Source: Fimbriimonas ginsengisoli (GTDB lineage: Bacteria > Armatimonadota > Fimbriimonadia > Fimbriimonadales > Fimbriimonadaceae). Taken from it: a DNA stretch of 64,000 bases. The notes under the pieces were generated by a model. The model did no database searches and was not told where the DNA came from. It worked only from the letters and a program-made list of their open reading frames with translations. Positions 40,945 through 49,440 of the stretch are shown one piece after another. A program made the position numbers and the translations under genes. The stretch lies in contig JACOSL010000022.1 in NCBI GenBank assembly GCA_016179045.1, positions 1-64,000 on the forward strand, given 5' to 3'. Position 1 is the stretch's first letter. Every line of letters begins with the position of its first letter.

Positions 40945-42336
40945 TCATGGCGGCGGCGGGCAGGCTGCGATGACGTCGTCGCTGTGCTCGATGCCCTTCT
41001 TCTTGAGTTCCGATCGAGTCAGCCCGCCGTCGTCGCGCCGGTCGTGACCAACGCTGTAGATTCTGATCGAGCCGTTGACGGAAACGAGTCGCAGGGGCTT
41101 CTTGGTGAAGGGGTCAGTCCAGTTGCCTGGGATGTCCTCGATCCGCTTGGGAAGGGCGCCGGTCTTCGCCTCGACAATCAGGGCCCTGACCAGGGCTTGG
41201 GTCGCGCGCTTGTCGGCTGTGTGGCGCACGATTGCTACGCCAGATTGGCTGAACAAGGAAAGCATGGTTTCTTCGAACGTGTAGCTTGCGCGAAAAGGCG
41301 TTGAGATCCTGTCGATGATCTGGTCAAGAGCCTTCGATTGTGCCTCGGGGTCTTCTGAATGCTCGTCGAGCCGCTGCTTGGCTTCGAGCCAGACCTGAAC
41401 GTGCCTCGCAGCGAACGCCCTACTCAAAGGATCCCTTGGGAGACCGGTGCGAACGAGTTTCGAGGGATCGAGCTTCGGTAACGAGCCCCCGGAGTCGTCG
41501 TCGGACTGGCCGGTTTCCTTCGCCCTCCCGTATTGAGGTAGGTTCCGTATCGCGGCGAGGCCCTCATACATGTTGCCCCGGAGCGAGAAGGCGAGATTGG
41601 GCTCGCCCTTGAACTGATCGAACAGCGCGTCGAGACGGCCCAAGGCATCGGCTCGATTCCTAAACAGGGTGGCGCACCGCCTAACCCGGTCGAGCGTGAT
41701 GGACTTGCAAGCGATATCCACCAACATCGAGATCTGGGTGGGCTCCTTGCCCGCCAAGAGTCCAAGTCGCCAGGCATGGATGAGGTCTTCGAAGCATCCG
41801 TCCACGTCACCAATGGCGGCCCGTCGCTCTGCCCGGATGGCGAACACTTTCGTGAAATCCTTTAGCCCCTTGTACTCGGCAAACACCAAATCGGGTCCCA
41901 GATCCCAGTCTCGCTGGAAGTCGACGCCGGGCTTATCGGCCGCCGGAGCCGCCAACTTCAGCGCGGGCCCGAATTGTTGCAGCCCGCCGTCCAGCGCTTT
42001 CGTGTCGCCCGCCTTGAGTGCGTCGAAGAGCGGCCGTACTTTGCGCGCCAGCTTCTTGGATTCGTAGAGCGCGATCGCCTGACGCAGTATGGGTGCCGCA
42101 TTGTCGTTGGGCGCGACCGGCGGGTTGGGCTGCAAGTCCTTGGCTTCCCACGGAAGCCCCGCTTTGCGATAGGCGATCGCCGCCTCATCGGCTTCGCGAG
42201 CGGCGGGTCCGATGTCGAGCGGGCCGCAGCCGAAGTAGAGTGCGCCCGACCCTCCGCCGCCGCATACCACGAGGATCGTCGCGACGATCCAAATCGTCAC
42301 GCGCAATGCTTTCGGCATCCTCTTCCGAGCTTTCAT
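40945..42336 (-). CDS. Hypothetical membrane-anchored protein
   Basis: A 463-residue protein: basic N-terminus and one TM helix (about 12-32, VTIWIVATILVVCGGGGSGAL), then a large helical extracytoplasmic region. The C-terminal part, GALPKRIEDIPGNWTDPFTKKPLRL...SIRIYSVGHDRRDDGG, resembles the tail found on many pseudopilin-like or Planctomycetes-type hypothetical proteins ('DPf.gkpl.Y.....g..iYSvG.D..DdGG'). No enzymatic motif seen. TAGAGT lies 12 nt before the ATG. An in-frame ATG at 42318 is an alternative start. Confidence 0.7.
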   Translation of the reverse strand: MKARKRMPKALRVTIWIVATILVVCGGGGSGALYFGCGPLDIGPAAREADEAAIAYRKAGLPWEAKDLQPNPPVAPNDNAAPILRQAIALYESKKLARKVRPLFDALKAGDTKALDGGLQQFGPALKLAAPAADKPGVDFQRDWDLGPDLVFAEYKGLKDFTKVFAIRAERRAAIGDVDGCFEDLIHAWRLGLLAGKEPTQISMLVDIACKSITLDRVRRCATLFRNRADALGRLDALFDQFKGEPNLAFSLRGNMYEGLAAIRNLPQYGRAKETGQSDDDSGGSLPKLDPSKLVRTGLPRDPLSRAFAARHVQVWLEAKQRLDEHSEDPEAQSKALDQIIDRISTPFRASYTFEETMLSLFSQSGVAIVRHTADKRATQALVRALIVEAKTGALPKRIEDIPGNWTDPFTKKPLRLVSVNGSIRIYSVGHDRRDDGGLTRSELKKKGIEHSDDVIAACPPPP

Positions 42337-42388
42337 GCCGCTATCAACACTCTACAGCCATTCTCGTGGGCGTGAGCGTCCGAAACCG

Positions 42389-42790
42389 CTACAAATCCAC
42401 TCGCTTCACCTTCAGATTCGGAACCGGCAGCAGCGTTTCGTCGCGAATCGCGGGGGTGGTGCTGGGCCCGAGGATTTCCTGGATTCGCTGCTCCGCGTCG
42501 CGGATGTAATCGCCCACCTGCTTTTCCAGGTCGATCCGAATTTCCTCCATATCCTCCAGCAACTTGAGAATCAGCTCGACCCCGGCCAGATTCACGCCCA
42601 TCTCTTGGGTCAGGCGCTGGATTCGCCTCACCCGCAGAATGTCGGCCTCGCTGTAGAGCCGGTTTTTCGCCCCGGCCCGCGAGGGCGCGACGAGGCCGAG
42701 CCGCTCGTATTGACGGAGCGTCTGCGGATGCACGCCGCACAGCCGCGCCGCCACCCCGATCATGTAGACCGGCTGGTTGTCGGTTCTCAT
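42389..42790 (-). CDS. hspR: HspR-like MerR-family heat-shock repressor
   Basis: A 133-residue protein from ATG 42790, overlapping the cbpA/dnaJ stop in ATGA. The MerR-type DNA-binding domain, MIGVAARLCGVHPQTLRQYERLGLVAPSRAG..RLYSEADI (about 9-50), is close to actinobacterial HspR, followed by the helix LTQEMGVNLAGVELILKLLEDME. HspR represses chaperone operons through HAIR elements and is relieved on heat stress. Co-translation with a DnaJ-type gene fits that. Only a half-site (CCTTGAGC on the minus strand, about 43751-43758) is visible upstream of the operon. Confidence 0.9.
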   Translation of the reverse strand: MRTDNQPVYMIGVAARLCGVHPQTLRQYERLGLVAPSRAGAKNRLYSEADILRVRRIQRLTQEMGVNLAGVELILKLLEDMEEIRIDLEKQVGDYIRDAEQRIQEILGPSTTPAIRDETLLPVPNLKVKRVDL

Positions 42791-43719
42791 GCCGCCGGGC
42801 CCTCCAACTCCGCCAATTGCCGAAGCAAGCGGCGCTGATCTTCGCTGGGCCGCTTCGGCACCGTGACCTTCACCTTCGCCATCAGGTCGCACCGCCCGCC
42901 CTGCAGGCGCGCTATCCCCTGCCCGGCAAGCCGAAAGGTCTGGCCGCCCTGAGTGCCTTCGGGAATCTTCATCGTGACGGTGCCGCGCAAGGTGGGCACG
43001 CGGATCTCGCCGCCAAGGGCGGCGGTGGTGAACGGCACCGGCACCTCCACCTCCAGGTGGTCTCCAACCGCCCGGAACTTTGGATGGGTCGCCCAGTGGA
43101 CGGTAACGAACAGATCGCCCGCCCTGCCGTTTACGCCCGCCGAGCCTTTGCCGGGCACGCGTAGCTTCTTGCCGTCCTCGATGCCGGCCGGGATGCTCAC
43201 CTCGACCTTCTTAGTCGTCGGCACACGAGTGACACCATCGCGGGCACGCGCGGCGTCGATCGTCTGGTAAGTCAGCATTCGCTTGGAGCCCTTGTCGATC
43301 TCTTCGAGGGGCACGTCGACCACCTTGTCCACGTTCTGGGGACCGATTTCGTCGAACCCAAAGCGAACGCCGCCGGGCGCCGCTCGCCCCGCGCCACCGA
43401 ATATCTGCTCGAACACCGAGCCGATGCCCCCTTCGTGCCCAAATTGGAATTCGAAGCCGCCATCGCCCGGACCCGGCCCGCCGCCAAAGTTCTTAGCCGC
43501 CTCCCAGTTCTGGCCGTACTGGTCGTACAGCTTGCGCCGTTCGGGATCGCCGATCACCTCATAGGCCTGGCTGATCTCCTTGAACTTGGCCTCTGCGCTC
43601 TTGTCGTTCGGATTGACGTCGGGATGGAGCTTACGGGCAAGGCGGCGGTAGGCCGACTTGATTTCCTTGTCGTCCGCTCCGCGCTTGACGCCCAGCACTT
43701 CGTAGAAGTCTCTTGCCAT
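42787..43719 (-). CDS. DnaJ/CbpA-type co-chaperone without zinc finger
   Basis: A 310-residue protein. J domain at residues 4-70 with the HPD motif (H32-P33-D34), then a short Gly/Phe-rich linker (FGGGPGPGDGGFEFQFG), directly followed by the two-lobed substrate-binding C-terminal domains (PTTKKVEVSIPAGIEDGKKLRVPGKG, VPVPFTTAALGGEIRVPTLRG). No CxxCxGxG repeats, so it is CbpA-like rather than canonical DnaJ. It stimulates DnaK ATPase and delivers clients. dnaK and grpE are not in the window. TATACT lies about 30 nt upstream of the ATG with an AAGGG Shine-Dalgarno, so this gene has a normal leader. Confidence 0.93.
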   Translation of the reverse strand: MARDFYEVLGVKRGADDKEIKSAYRRLARKLHPDVNPNDKSAEAKFKEISQAYEVIGDPERRKLYDQYGQNWEAAKNFGGGPGPGDGGFEFQFGHEGGIGSVFEQIFGGAGRAAPGGVRFGFDEIGPQNVDKVVDVPLEEIDKGSKRMLTYQTIDAARARDGVTRVPTTKKVEVSIPAGIEDGKKLRVPGKGSAGVNGRAGDLFVTVHWATHPKFRAVGDHLEVEVPVPFTTAALGGEIRVPTLRGTVTMKIPEGTQGGQTFRLAGQGIARLQGGRCDLMAKVKVTVPKRPSEDQRRLLRQLAELEGPAA

Positions 43720-43868
43720 AGCCCTTGCCGCTTCAATTACCTGACAGTATAACGCTCAAGGCCGCGTAAGGGTTTCTCGGGACGCAGGCCGTTCGGCTGA
43801 AGGCCAAAACGCGAAAATGGGTTGGAAGTCCGTGTAACTTTGCCCAGGCCTCCCCAATAATCCCATTC

Positions 43869-44720
43869 GTGGACCTGGCCAGCCTTGAAATCAAGATCGC
43901 GCGCAGCGAGAACCTGCCCGTGCTGCCTCAGATCGTCACCTCCGTCATCAAGATGGCCGACGACCCCGACGCCTCGCCGCGCCAGATGGAGCGGCTGATC
44001 GAGCACGAGCCCGCGATCACGGCCAAGATTCTGCGGGTGGCCAATTCCGCGTTCTATGCCATGGACCCGGTGCCCACGATCGGACGGGCGATCGGCGTGC
44101 TTGGGATGAACTCGATCCGGTCCCTGGTCGTGAGCGTGGCTTACCAGCAGTTCGTGTCCACCAAGGCGGTGAGCACGCGGTTCGACCGGTTCGCGTTTTG
44201 GCAGCACAGCCTGGCCACCGCCATCGGCAGCCGAATTCTCGCCAAATTGCTCTTGCCCGCGCGCGCGGAGGAAATCTACGGGGCGGGAATGATGCACGAC
44301 GTGGGAATTTTGGTCATCGATCGCTTCTGCCCGGACGAACTGGACGAGTGCATCGCGGTAGCGAACGAGCAAGGGATCTCCCTTTGCGAGGTCGAGCGGC
44401 ACACCTATGGCTACGACCACGCCGAGGTTGGCGGGCTCCTCGCCGAACGTTGGGGTCTGAGCGGGATGCTCCCCACCGTGATCGGCCTCCACCATCGCCT
44501 TCAGTCTGCAACCGAGCACGAGGAGGCAATCGCGCTCGTGTCCATCGCCAACACGGTTGCCCACCAAGCGGGGTTCACGAACCAGTTGAGGAAGTGCGTG
44601 GAAGATTTCGATCCCGCCGCCCGCATGAAGATGGACATCGCCGACGAGCAGCTCGATGTGATCAAGGCGGTCGTCACGCAAGAGGTCGCCAAGGCGCAAG
44701 AGGCCTTCCAGATCAAGTAG
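43869..44720 (+). CDS. HDOD-domain signalling protein
   Basis: A 283-residue protein that is essentially one HDOD domain, starting at GTG: LPVLPQIVTSVIKMADDPDASPRQMERLIEHEPAITAKILRVANSAFYA (about 18-66) and AIGVLGMNSIRSLVVS (about 76-91). The later part keeps MHDVGILVIDRFCPDE and IGLHH as HD-like remnants. HDOD proteins act in output or regulation of two-component, c-di-GMP and chemotaxis systems; no catalytic activity expected. Divergent from the dnaJ-like gene; its end is 3 nt from the converging lyase gene. Confidence 0.9.
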   Translation: MDLASLEIKIARSENLPVLPQIVTSVIKMADDPDASPRQMERLIEHEPAITAKILRVANSAFYAMDPVPTIGRAIGVLGMNSIRSLVVSVAYQQFVSTKAVSTRFDRFAFWQHSLATAIGSRILAKLLLPARAEEIYGAGMMHDVGILVIDRFCPDELDECIAVANEQGISLCEVERHTYGYDHAEVGGLLAERWGLSGMLPTVIGLHHRLQSATEHEEAIALVSIANTVAHQAGFTNQLRKCVEDFDPAARMKMDIADEQLDVIKAVVTQEVAKAQEAFQIK

Positions 44721-44723
44721 CGC

Positions 44724-46121
44724 CTATGCGCCCGGGATGCCCGGCTCGGTAAGCAGCGCTGGGTCGAGCGCCTTCTTCAACGTCTCTTCATCCAGCAGGC
44801 CCCGCTCGCGCACCACTTCGGGAATGGTCTTGCCTTCGGCGAGCGCCGCCTTGACCACCTCCGCCGCCACCTCGTAGCCTACGAACGTGTTGAGCGCCGT
44901 AGCAAGCGATGGCGAGGTCTCCGCGTAGCGGCGGCATCGCTCCTCGTCGGCTCGTATCCCGACCACGCAGTTGTCGGTAAACGTGCGGAGCGTGTTGGTC
45001 AGGATTTGCAGGGCGAACTGGGCGGCAAAGGCCATGCCCGGCATCATCACGTTGAGTTCAAGCTGTCCGGCCTGGACGCAATAGTCGATCGTCTGGCACT
45101 GGCCGAGAACTTGAAACAGCACGATGTTGAGGTTCTCGGCCATGCTCGGGTTGACTTTGCCGGGCATGATGGAAGAGCCGGGCTGCACTGGGGGTAGCAA
45201 GAGCTCAGCGAGGCCAGTCAGCGGGCCAGAGCACATGAGGCGCAGGTCGTTCGCAATGCGGGTGAGCTCAAGGCAAAGAAGGCGAAGGCTGGCGGCGAGG
45301 GCGCCCATAGCCAGGTTGCTCTGCATCGCCTCGCGCAGATCGGGCGCGATTCTAAACGGGATGCCGGTGGCCTTGGCGAGCCGCTCGGCCACCATGAACC
45401 GGTATTTGGGGTGGGTGTTCAGCCCGGTGCCCACCGCGCTCCCGCCGATGCCGAGCTCTTCCAGCTCGCTTGCCGCGTAGTCCAGCCAGCGGCGGGCGCG
45501 TCTCACGCAGGCGGCGTAGGCTGCGAACTCCTGGCCGAGCCGGATGGGTACGGCATCTTGAAGATGGGTTCGCCCCGACTTGAGAATTCGGTCAAACTCC
45601 GTCCCTTTCCGTTCGAGCGCCGAGGCCAGATGGTCGACTGCCTTGAAAAGCTCCGCAAGCATGAGCCGGGCCATGATGCGCATCGCGCTAGGGAAGGTGT
45701 CGTTGGTCGATTGCCCGAAATTTGGATGATCGTTCGGGTTCACCTTGCGATATTCGCCCAGCTTCCCGCCCAAGATCTCCTCGGCCCGGTTGGCGAGCAC
45801 CTCGTTGCAGTTCATGTTGAGGCTTGTGCCCGCGCCCATGTGAAACACGTCCACTGGAAACTGATCGCGCAGCTTGCCCGATAGGATCTCGTCCGCAGCC
45901 TGCACGATCGCCCGGCCGATCTCAGCGCTTAGGAGGCCAAGTTCGAGGTTCGCCTCGGTGCAGGACTTCTTGAGCAGGATATAGGCATCGATCATCTTCG
46001 GGTGTTCAGTCAGGCCCGAGATGGGGAATAGCAGTCGGCTCCGCTCCGCCTGGCTGCCCCAATAGGCTCCTGCGGGCACGCGCACCTCGCCGAGGCTGTC
46101 CTTTTCGATGCGGAAGTCCAT
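44724..46121 (-). CDS. Aspartase/fumarase superfamily lyase, probably aspartate ammonia-lyase
   Basis: A 465-residue enzyme. Three superfamily regions: GAGTSLNMNCNEVLANRA (about 96-113), RTHLQDAVPIRLGQEF (about 184-199) and the signature GSSIMPGKVNPSMAE (about 315-329) with the catalytic Ser loop. AGTS-NMN and QDAVP are more like aspartases than class II fumarases (SGTQ/QDATP), and the tail (LLDEETLKKALDPALLTEPG) also fits AspA. It would interconvert aspartate and fumarate plus ammonia; fumarase activity is the main alternative. TATCCT lies 7 nt before the ATG. Confidence 0.88.
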   Translation of the reverse strand: MDFRIEKDSLGEVRVPAGAYWGSQAERSRLLFPISGLTEHPKMIDAYILLKKSCTEANLELGLLSAEIGRAIVQAADEILSGKLRDQFPVDVFHMGAGTSLNMNCNEVLANRAEEILGGKLGEYRKVNPNDHPNFGQSTNDTFPSAMRIMARLMLAELFKAVDHLASALERKGTEFDRILKSGRTHLQDAVPIRLGQEFAAYAACVRRARRWLDYAASELEELGIGGSAVGTGLNTHPKYRFMVAERLAKATGIPFRIAPDLREAMQSNLAMGALAASLRLLCLELTRIANDLRLMCSGPLTGLAELLLPPVQPGSSIMPGKVNPSMAENLNIVLFQVLGQCQTIDYCVQAGQLELNVMMPGMAFAAQFALQILTNTLRTFTDNCVVGIRADEERCRRYAETSPSLATALNTFVGYEVAAEVVKAALAEGKTIPEVVRERGLLDEETLKKALDPALLTEPGIPGA

Positions 46122-46128
46122 GCTTTGC

Positions 46129-46134
46129 AGGATA
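46129..46134 (-). promoter_or_regulatory. Probable -10 box of the aspartase-like gene
   Basis: TATCCT on the minus strand, 7 nt before the ATG at 46121. Confidence 0.45.
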
Positions 46135-46141
46135 CCGGCGG

Positions 46142-46675
46142 TTAGCTTGGGCTGATCGTCGCGGTCAGCGTGATCGCGCCCGCCTTCGATTCGACCGACT
46201 TCATTTGGGCCGGCACGGGCAGCTGGGCGGAGTCTAGGATCGGATTAAGGCTGGCGAGTTGGCTCGCCACGACCCCCATGGCCATCGGGAGCGACACGGA
46301 TTGCAGCACCGCGACCAGACGCGCCTCGTCTTGGATGACCAAGCGCAAAATGATGCGTACCCGTGCCACGAACACCATCTGCACGGAGACGTCGATGACG
46401 ACCAGACCATCGTCCGCCTTCACCGCAAACTGGCCAAGGTTGGAAGGCGAGCTTGCTTCCAGAAAGGCGGCGAGGCTGGCCGCGGAGAGGACGGCCTTCA
46501 GCGAGCCAGGCGAGGAAAGGCTGAGAGAGAAGGGCGACGGGGCCACCCGCAAGCCTTGGCCCCTCAACTCCAGGCGGTCGAGCACGAGGCCATTCGGTAG
46601 GCGAACTTCAGTGAGAGTCGCATCGACCTTGCCCGCCTGAAAAGTCGAGTCGGTCTGGGTCGAATCGGCCGCCAT
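46142..46675 (-). CDS. DUF2993-like protein
   Basis: A 177-residue, mostly beta protein with the DUF2993 feel (LmeA/YlxX-type): VDATLTEVRLPNGLVLDRLELRGQGLRV, then LKAVLSAASLAAFLE...ADDGLVVIDVSVQ...VRIILRLVIQDEARLV. No signal peptide or cysteines. Starts directly at the base after the mqnC stop (no gap), so the two are co-transcribed. DUF2993 proteins are linked to envelope lipids in Actinobacteria; the role here is unknown. Confidence 0.65.
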   Translation of the reverse strand: MAADSTQTDSTFQAGKVDATLTEVRLPNGLVLDRLELRGQGLRVAPSPFSLSLSSPGSLKAVLSAASLAAFLEASSPSNLGQFAVKADDGLVVIDVSVQMVFVARVRIILRLVIQDEARLVAVLQSVSLPMAMGVVASQLASLNPILDSAQLPVPAQMKSVESKAGAITLTATISPS

Positions 46676-47773
46676 CTAGGCTACCAACTCATAGCGCGTA
46701 TTCCGGCGCGCGGGCTCGTACCCGGCGCCCCGAATCAGCCGCTCGAACTCGGCCGCATCGACGATGAACTTGTCGCCGGCAGCGGAGACCACGTTCTCCT
46801 CGATCATCACCGAGCCGAAATCGTTCGCCCCGTAACCCAGCGCGGTCTGGGCGATCTTCGGCCCTTGGGTGAGGATCGAAACCTGGAGGTTGTCGATATT
46901 GTCGAGAAACAGCCGGGCGACCGCCACCGTTCGCAGGTAGTCGGCGGCGCTTGCCTTTCGCGGGATCGGCAGTTGCGTGTCCTCAGGTTGGAAGTTCCAG
47001 GCCACGAACGCGCGGAATGGCGAGCACTCGTCCTGAAGGTCGCGCACGCGATCGAAGTGCTCCACCCTGTCTTCGAGCGTCTCCACGTGCCCGAACATCA
47101 TCGACGCCGTCGAGCGGATGCCGAGCCCAGCCGCAACCCGCATGCATTCGAGCCATTCGACGGTCGAGTCCTTGAACGGAGCAATCTGTTTGCGCACGCG
47201 GTCGACGAGGATTTCGCCGCCCGCGCCGGGGATCGAATGCAACCCCGACGCTTTGAGGCGCTCAAGGCATCTCTCCAGGCTCAGCTTCGAGATGTGGGCG
47301 GTGTAGAGGATTTCCGCCGGGCTGAGCGCGTGCAGGATCACCTCGGGAAAGCGCTCGAGAATTTTGGAAAAGATCTGCTCGTAGTAGTCGATCTTCAGCT
47401 TCGGGTTGAGGCCGCCCTGGAAGAGAATCTCGACGCCGCCCTTGTCGACCGTGTCTCGCACCTTGTCGAGAATGTCGTCGTCGCTCAGCAGGTAACCCTC
47501 GTCGTGCCCGGGAACTCGATAGAATGCGCAGAACTTGCACCGGACCCAGCACACGTTGGTGTAGTTCAAGATGCGGCCGATCACGTAGGTGACGCTGCGT
47601 CCTGGAACCCGGCGTTGACGCTGAAAATCGGCGAGCGCCGCAAGCTCGGGCAGGTTTGGATGCCGGTACAGGAGCAGGGCGTCCTCGCGGTCGAGCCGCC
47701 GTCCCGCATAGACCTTGTCGGCCACCAGGTCGATAGCGGCGGATCGCGACAGATTCGGCACAAGGATCGCCAT
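46676..47773 (-). CDS. mqnC: Cyclic dehypoxanthinyl futalosine synthase
   Basis: A 365-residue radical SAM enzyme. The [4Fe-4S] cysteines C75, C79 and C82 lie in VCWVRCKFCAFYRVPG. Diagnostic MqnC segments: GGEILVDRVRKQIAP, TASMMFGHVETLEDRVEH, LQDE...FVAWNFQPEDTQL, GYGANDFGSVMIEENVVSAAG. It cyclises dehypoxanthine futalosine, so menaquinone is made by the futalosine pathway. ATG 47773 (MAILVPN) was chosen because TAGAAT lies 8 nt upstream; the longer in-frame start overlaps the divergent rqcH gene. Other mqn genes are not in this window. Confidence 0.94.
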   Translation of the reverse strand: MAILVPNLSRSAAIDLVADKVYAGRRLDREDALLLYRHPNLPELAALADFQRQRRVPGRSVTYVIGRILNYTNVCWVRCKFCAFYRVPGHDEGYLLSDDDILDKVRDTVDKGGVEILFQGGLNPKLKIDYYEQIFSKILERFPEVILHALSPAEILYTAHISKLSLERCLERLKASGLHSIPGAGGEILVDRVRKQIAPFKDSTVEWLECMRVAAGLGIRSTASMMFGHVETLEDRVEHFDRVRDLQDECSPFRAFVAWNFQPEDTQLPIPRKASAADYLRTVAVARLFLDNIDNLQVSILTQGPKIAQTALGYGANDFGSVMIEENVVSAAGDKFIVDAAEFERLIRGAGYEPARRNTRYELVA

Positions 47774-47780
47774 TCGACTG

Positions 47781-47787
47781 TATTCTA
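47781..47787. promoter_or_regulatory. Overlapping divergent -10 boxes (mqnC / rqcH)
   Basis: TATTCTA: read on plus it gives TATTCT, 7 nt before the rqcH GTG; read on minus it gives TAGAAT, 8 nt before the mqnC ATG. The start codons are only 20 bp apart. Confidence 0.6.
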
Positions 47788-47793
47788 CTTCCC

Positions 47794-49440
47794 GTGAGCG
47801 TTGCCGCCGAGACCGGGAGGCCCAGATCATGGCGCATTCCCTTCGACAGCCTTTGCCTTGCCGCAGTGGTTTGCGAGTTGCGCGCGCTCGTGGGCGCGCG
47901 CATTCAGCGGGTCCTCATGACAGATCCGCACACTCTGGTTTTGGCCGCCTATGGCCACGGTTCGGAGCGTTGGCTGCTGTTGAGTTGCCATCCCGAGTTT
48001 GCCCGCGTACACCTCATAGCGCGCCGGCCCGTCGCGGTCGAGCCAACGCCTTCGCTCGTGCAGGCGCTGCGCGCCCGCGCGGTGGGGGCGCGGTTGTTGA
48101 GGATCGAGCAGATCGGCTTCGACCGCATTCTTGAGATCGGCTGGGAGGGGGCGGAGGGGGCGCACACGCTGATCGCCGAGTTGATGGGCAAGCATTCCAA
48201 TCTGATCCTAGTCGAGGCTGCGGGCAAGGTAGTCGCTTGCGCGCATCGGGTGCCACCCGCCAAGAGCCGCCGACCAATCGTGCCGGGACAGCCGTACCTT
48301 CGCCCGCCCTTCGCGCCAAAGGCGTCCTTGCTCAAGGCAGCCGACGGCGACGACCTGAGCGGCCTGGAGGGCGCCTCGCCCTTCTTGGTCGCGCTGCTAG
48401 CCGCTAAGCGGGCTGCCGGCGAGCCGGATGCGCTCGCACAGCTTGCAAACGTCGGGCGTAGCGGATCGTGGAGGCCAGTTGTGAGCCCGGGCCACGGCGT
48501 GTACCCGGTCTCTGTCGCCGCGTTGGGCATTCCAGAGCATCCGCGCGAGAGTCTTTCCGAGGCCCTTGAGGCGCGGTTCGCGGAGGAGATCGCACAGAGC
48601 CGCTCGCATCCGCTGAAATCCACCCTGCTTGCTCAGCTCGGGCGGGTCAAGCTTGCGAGGGAAGTAGCGCTAGCAGGGGTGCGCGAAGCGGAACTGGGAA
48701 GTTCTCGGGCGGCCCGTCTTCAGCGCATGGGGGAGCTGATCCTGTCGGGGCTAAGCGCCATCCCGACAGGGGCGGCCGAGTTTCAGACTCTGGACTACGA
48801 GGGATCTCCGATACTGATTCCCCTCGACCCGCAACTAGACGCAAAGGAGAATGCGGCCAAGCTCTTTGAGCGAGCCAGGCAGGCCAAGGCTCGGGCGAAA
48901 GGGTTGAAGGGCCAGGAGGATCGGCTCGCGTCCGACCTCGAAGCCATTATGGCTCTTGAAAATCGAGTCGCGGAGGCAGACGGTATCGAAGGACTCGAGG
49001 AGCTTGAACGCGAGGCACGCGTGCGCAGGTGGCTGCAGCGTGAGGTCACCGCAGGCCCCAAGGCTGATCGGCCTTACGGCGGCCATCGAATTCGGGAACT
49101 TCTCGGGCCGGGGGGTGTGCGTGTGCTTTATGGCGAGAACGCTACGAGCAACGACTATCTCACGACCCGCGTGGGCCGGCCCTCCGATTGGTGGCTGCAT
49201 GTTCGCGGCTCCACAAGCGCACACGTCCTAATACCAACAAACAATCAGCCCGACCGAATAGCTCCAGAGGCTCTCGAGTTCGCCGCCTTGATTGCGGCCC
49301 GAAACTCGCCTTCTCGGCACTCGTCGCTCGTCGCCGTGGATTGCACCTTGCGCAAGCACGTTCGCAAACCGAAGGGGGCGCCCACCGGCGCCGTGCTTTA
49401 CACGCACGAGAAGACCCTTCACGTCCGACCCGCAGTTTAG
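47794..49440 (+). CDS. rqcH: NFACT / RqcH-type ribosome quality-control protein
   Basis: A 548-residue protein from GTG 47794. NFACT-N domain (about 15-190: FDSLCLAAVVCELRALVGARIQRV...ELMGKHSNLILV), HhH region and coiled coil (about 270-430: REAELGSSRAARLQRM, KLFERARQAKARAKGLKGQEDRLASDLEAI), and C-terminal NFACT-R (SNDYLTTRVGRPSDWWLHVRGSTSAHVLIP, KGAPTGAVLYTHEKTLHV). RqcH binds stalled 50S subunits and adds C-terminal Ala tails that target nascent chains for proteolysis; old annotations call it fibronectin-binding protein. Its stop overlaps the converging gene at TTAG. Confidence 0.92.
   Translation: MSVAAETGRPRSWRIPFDSLCLAAVVCELRALVGARIQRVLMTDPHTLVLAAYGHGSERWLLLSCHPEFARVHLIARRPVAVEPTPSLVQALRARAVGARLLRIEQIGFDRILEIGWEGAEGAHTLIAELMGKHSNLILVEAAGKVVACAHRVPPAKSRRPIVPGQPYLRPPFAPKASLLKAADGDDLSGLEGASPFLVALLAAKRAAGEPDALAQLANVGRSGSWRPVVSPGHGVYPVSVAALGIPEHPRESLSEALEARFAEEIAQSRSHPLKSTLLAQLGRVKLAREVALAGVREAELGSSRAARLQRMGELILSGLSAIPTGAAEFQTLDYEGSPILIPLDPQLDAKENAAKLFERARQAKARAKGLKGQEDRLASDLEAIMALENRVAEADGIEGLEELEREARVRRWLQREVTAGPKADRPYGGHRIRELLGPGGVRVLYGENATSNDYLTTRVGRPSDWWLHVRGSTSAHVLIPTNNQPDRIAPEALEFAALIAARNSPSRHSSLVAVDCTLRKHVRKPKGAPTGAVLYTHEKTLHVRPAV

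Noticed and set aside
43740-43868. Full HAIR operator upstream of the dnaJ-like gene
   Set aside because: Only one half (CCTTGAGC) is present; the partner ACTCAAG at the right spacing is missing.
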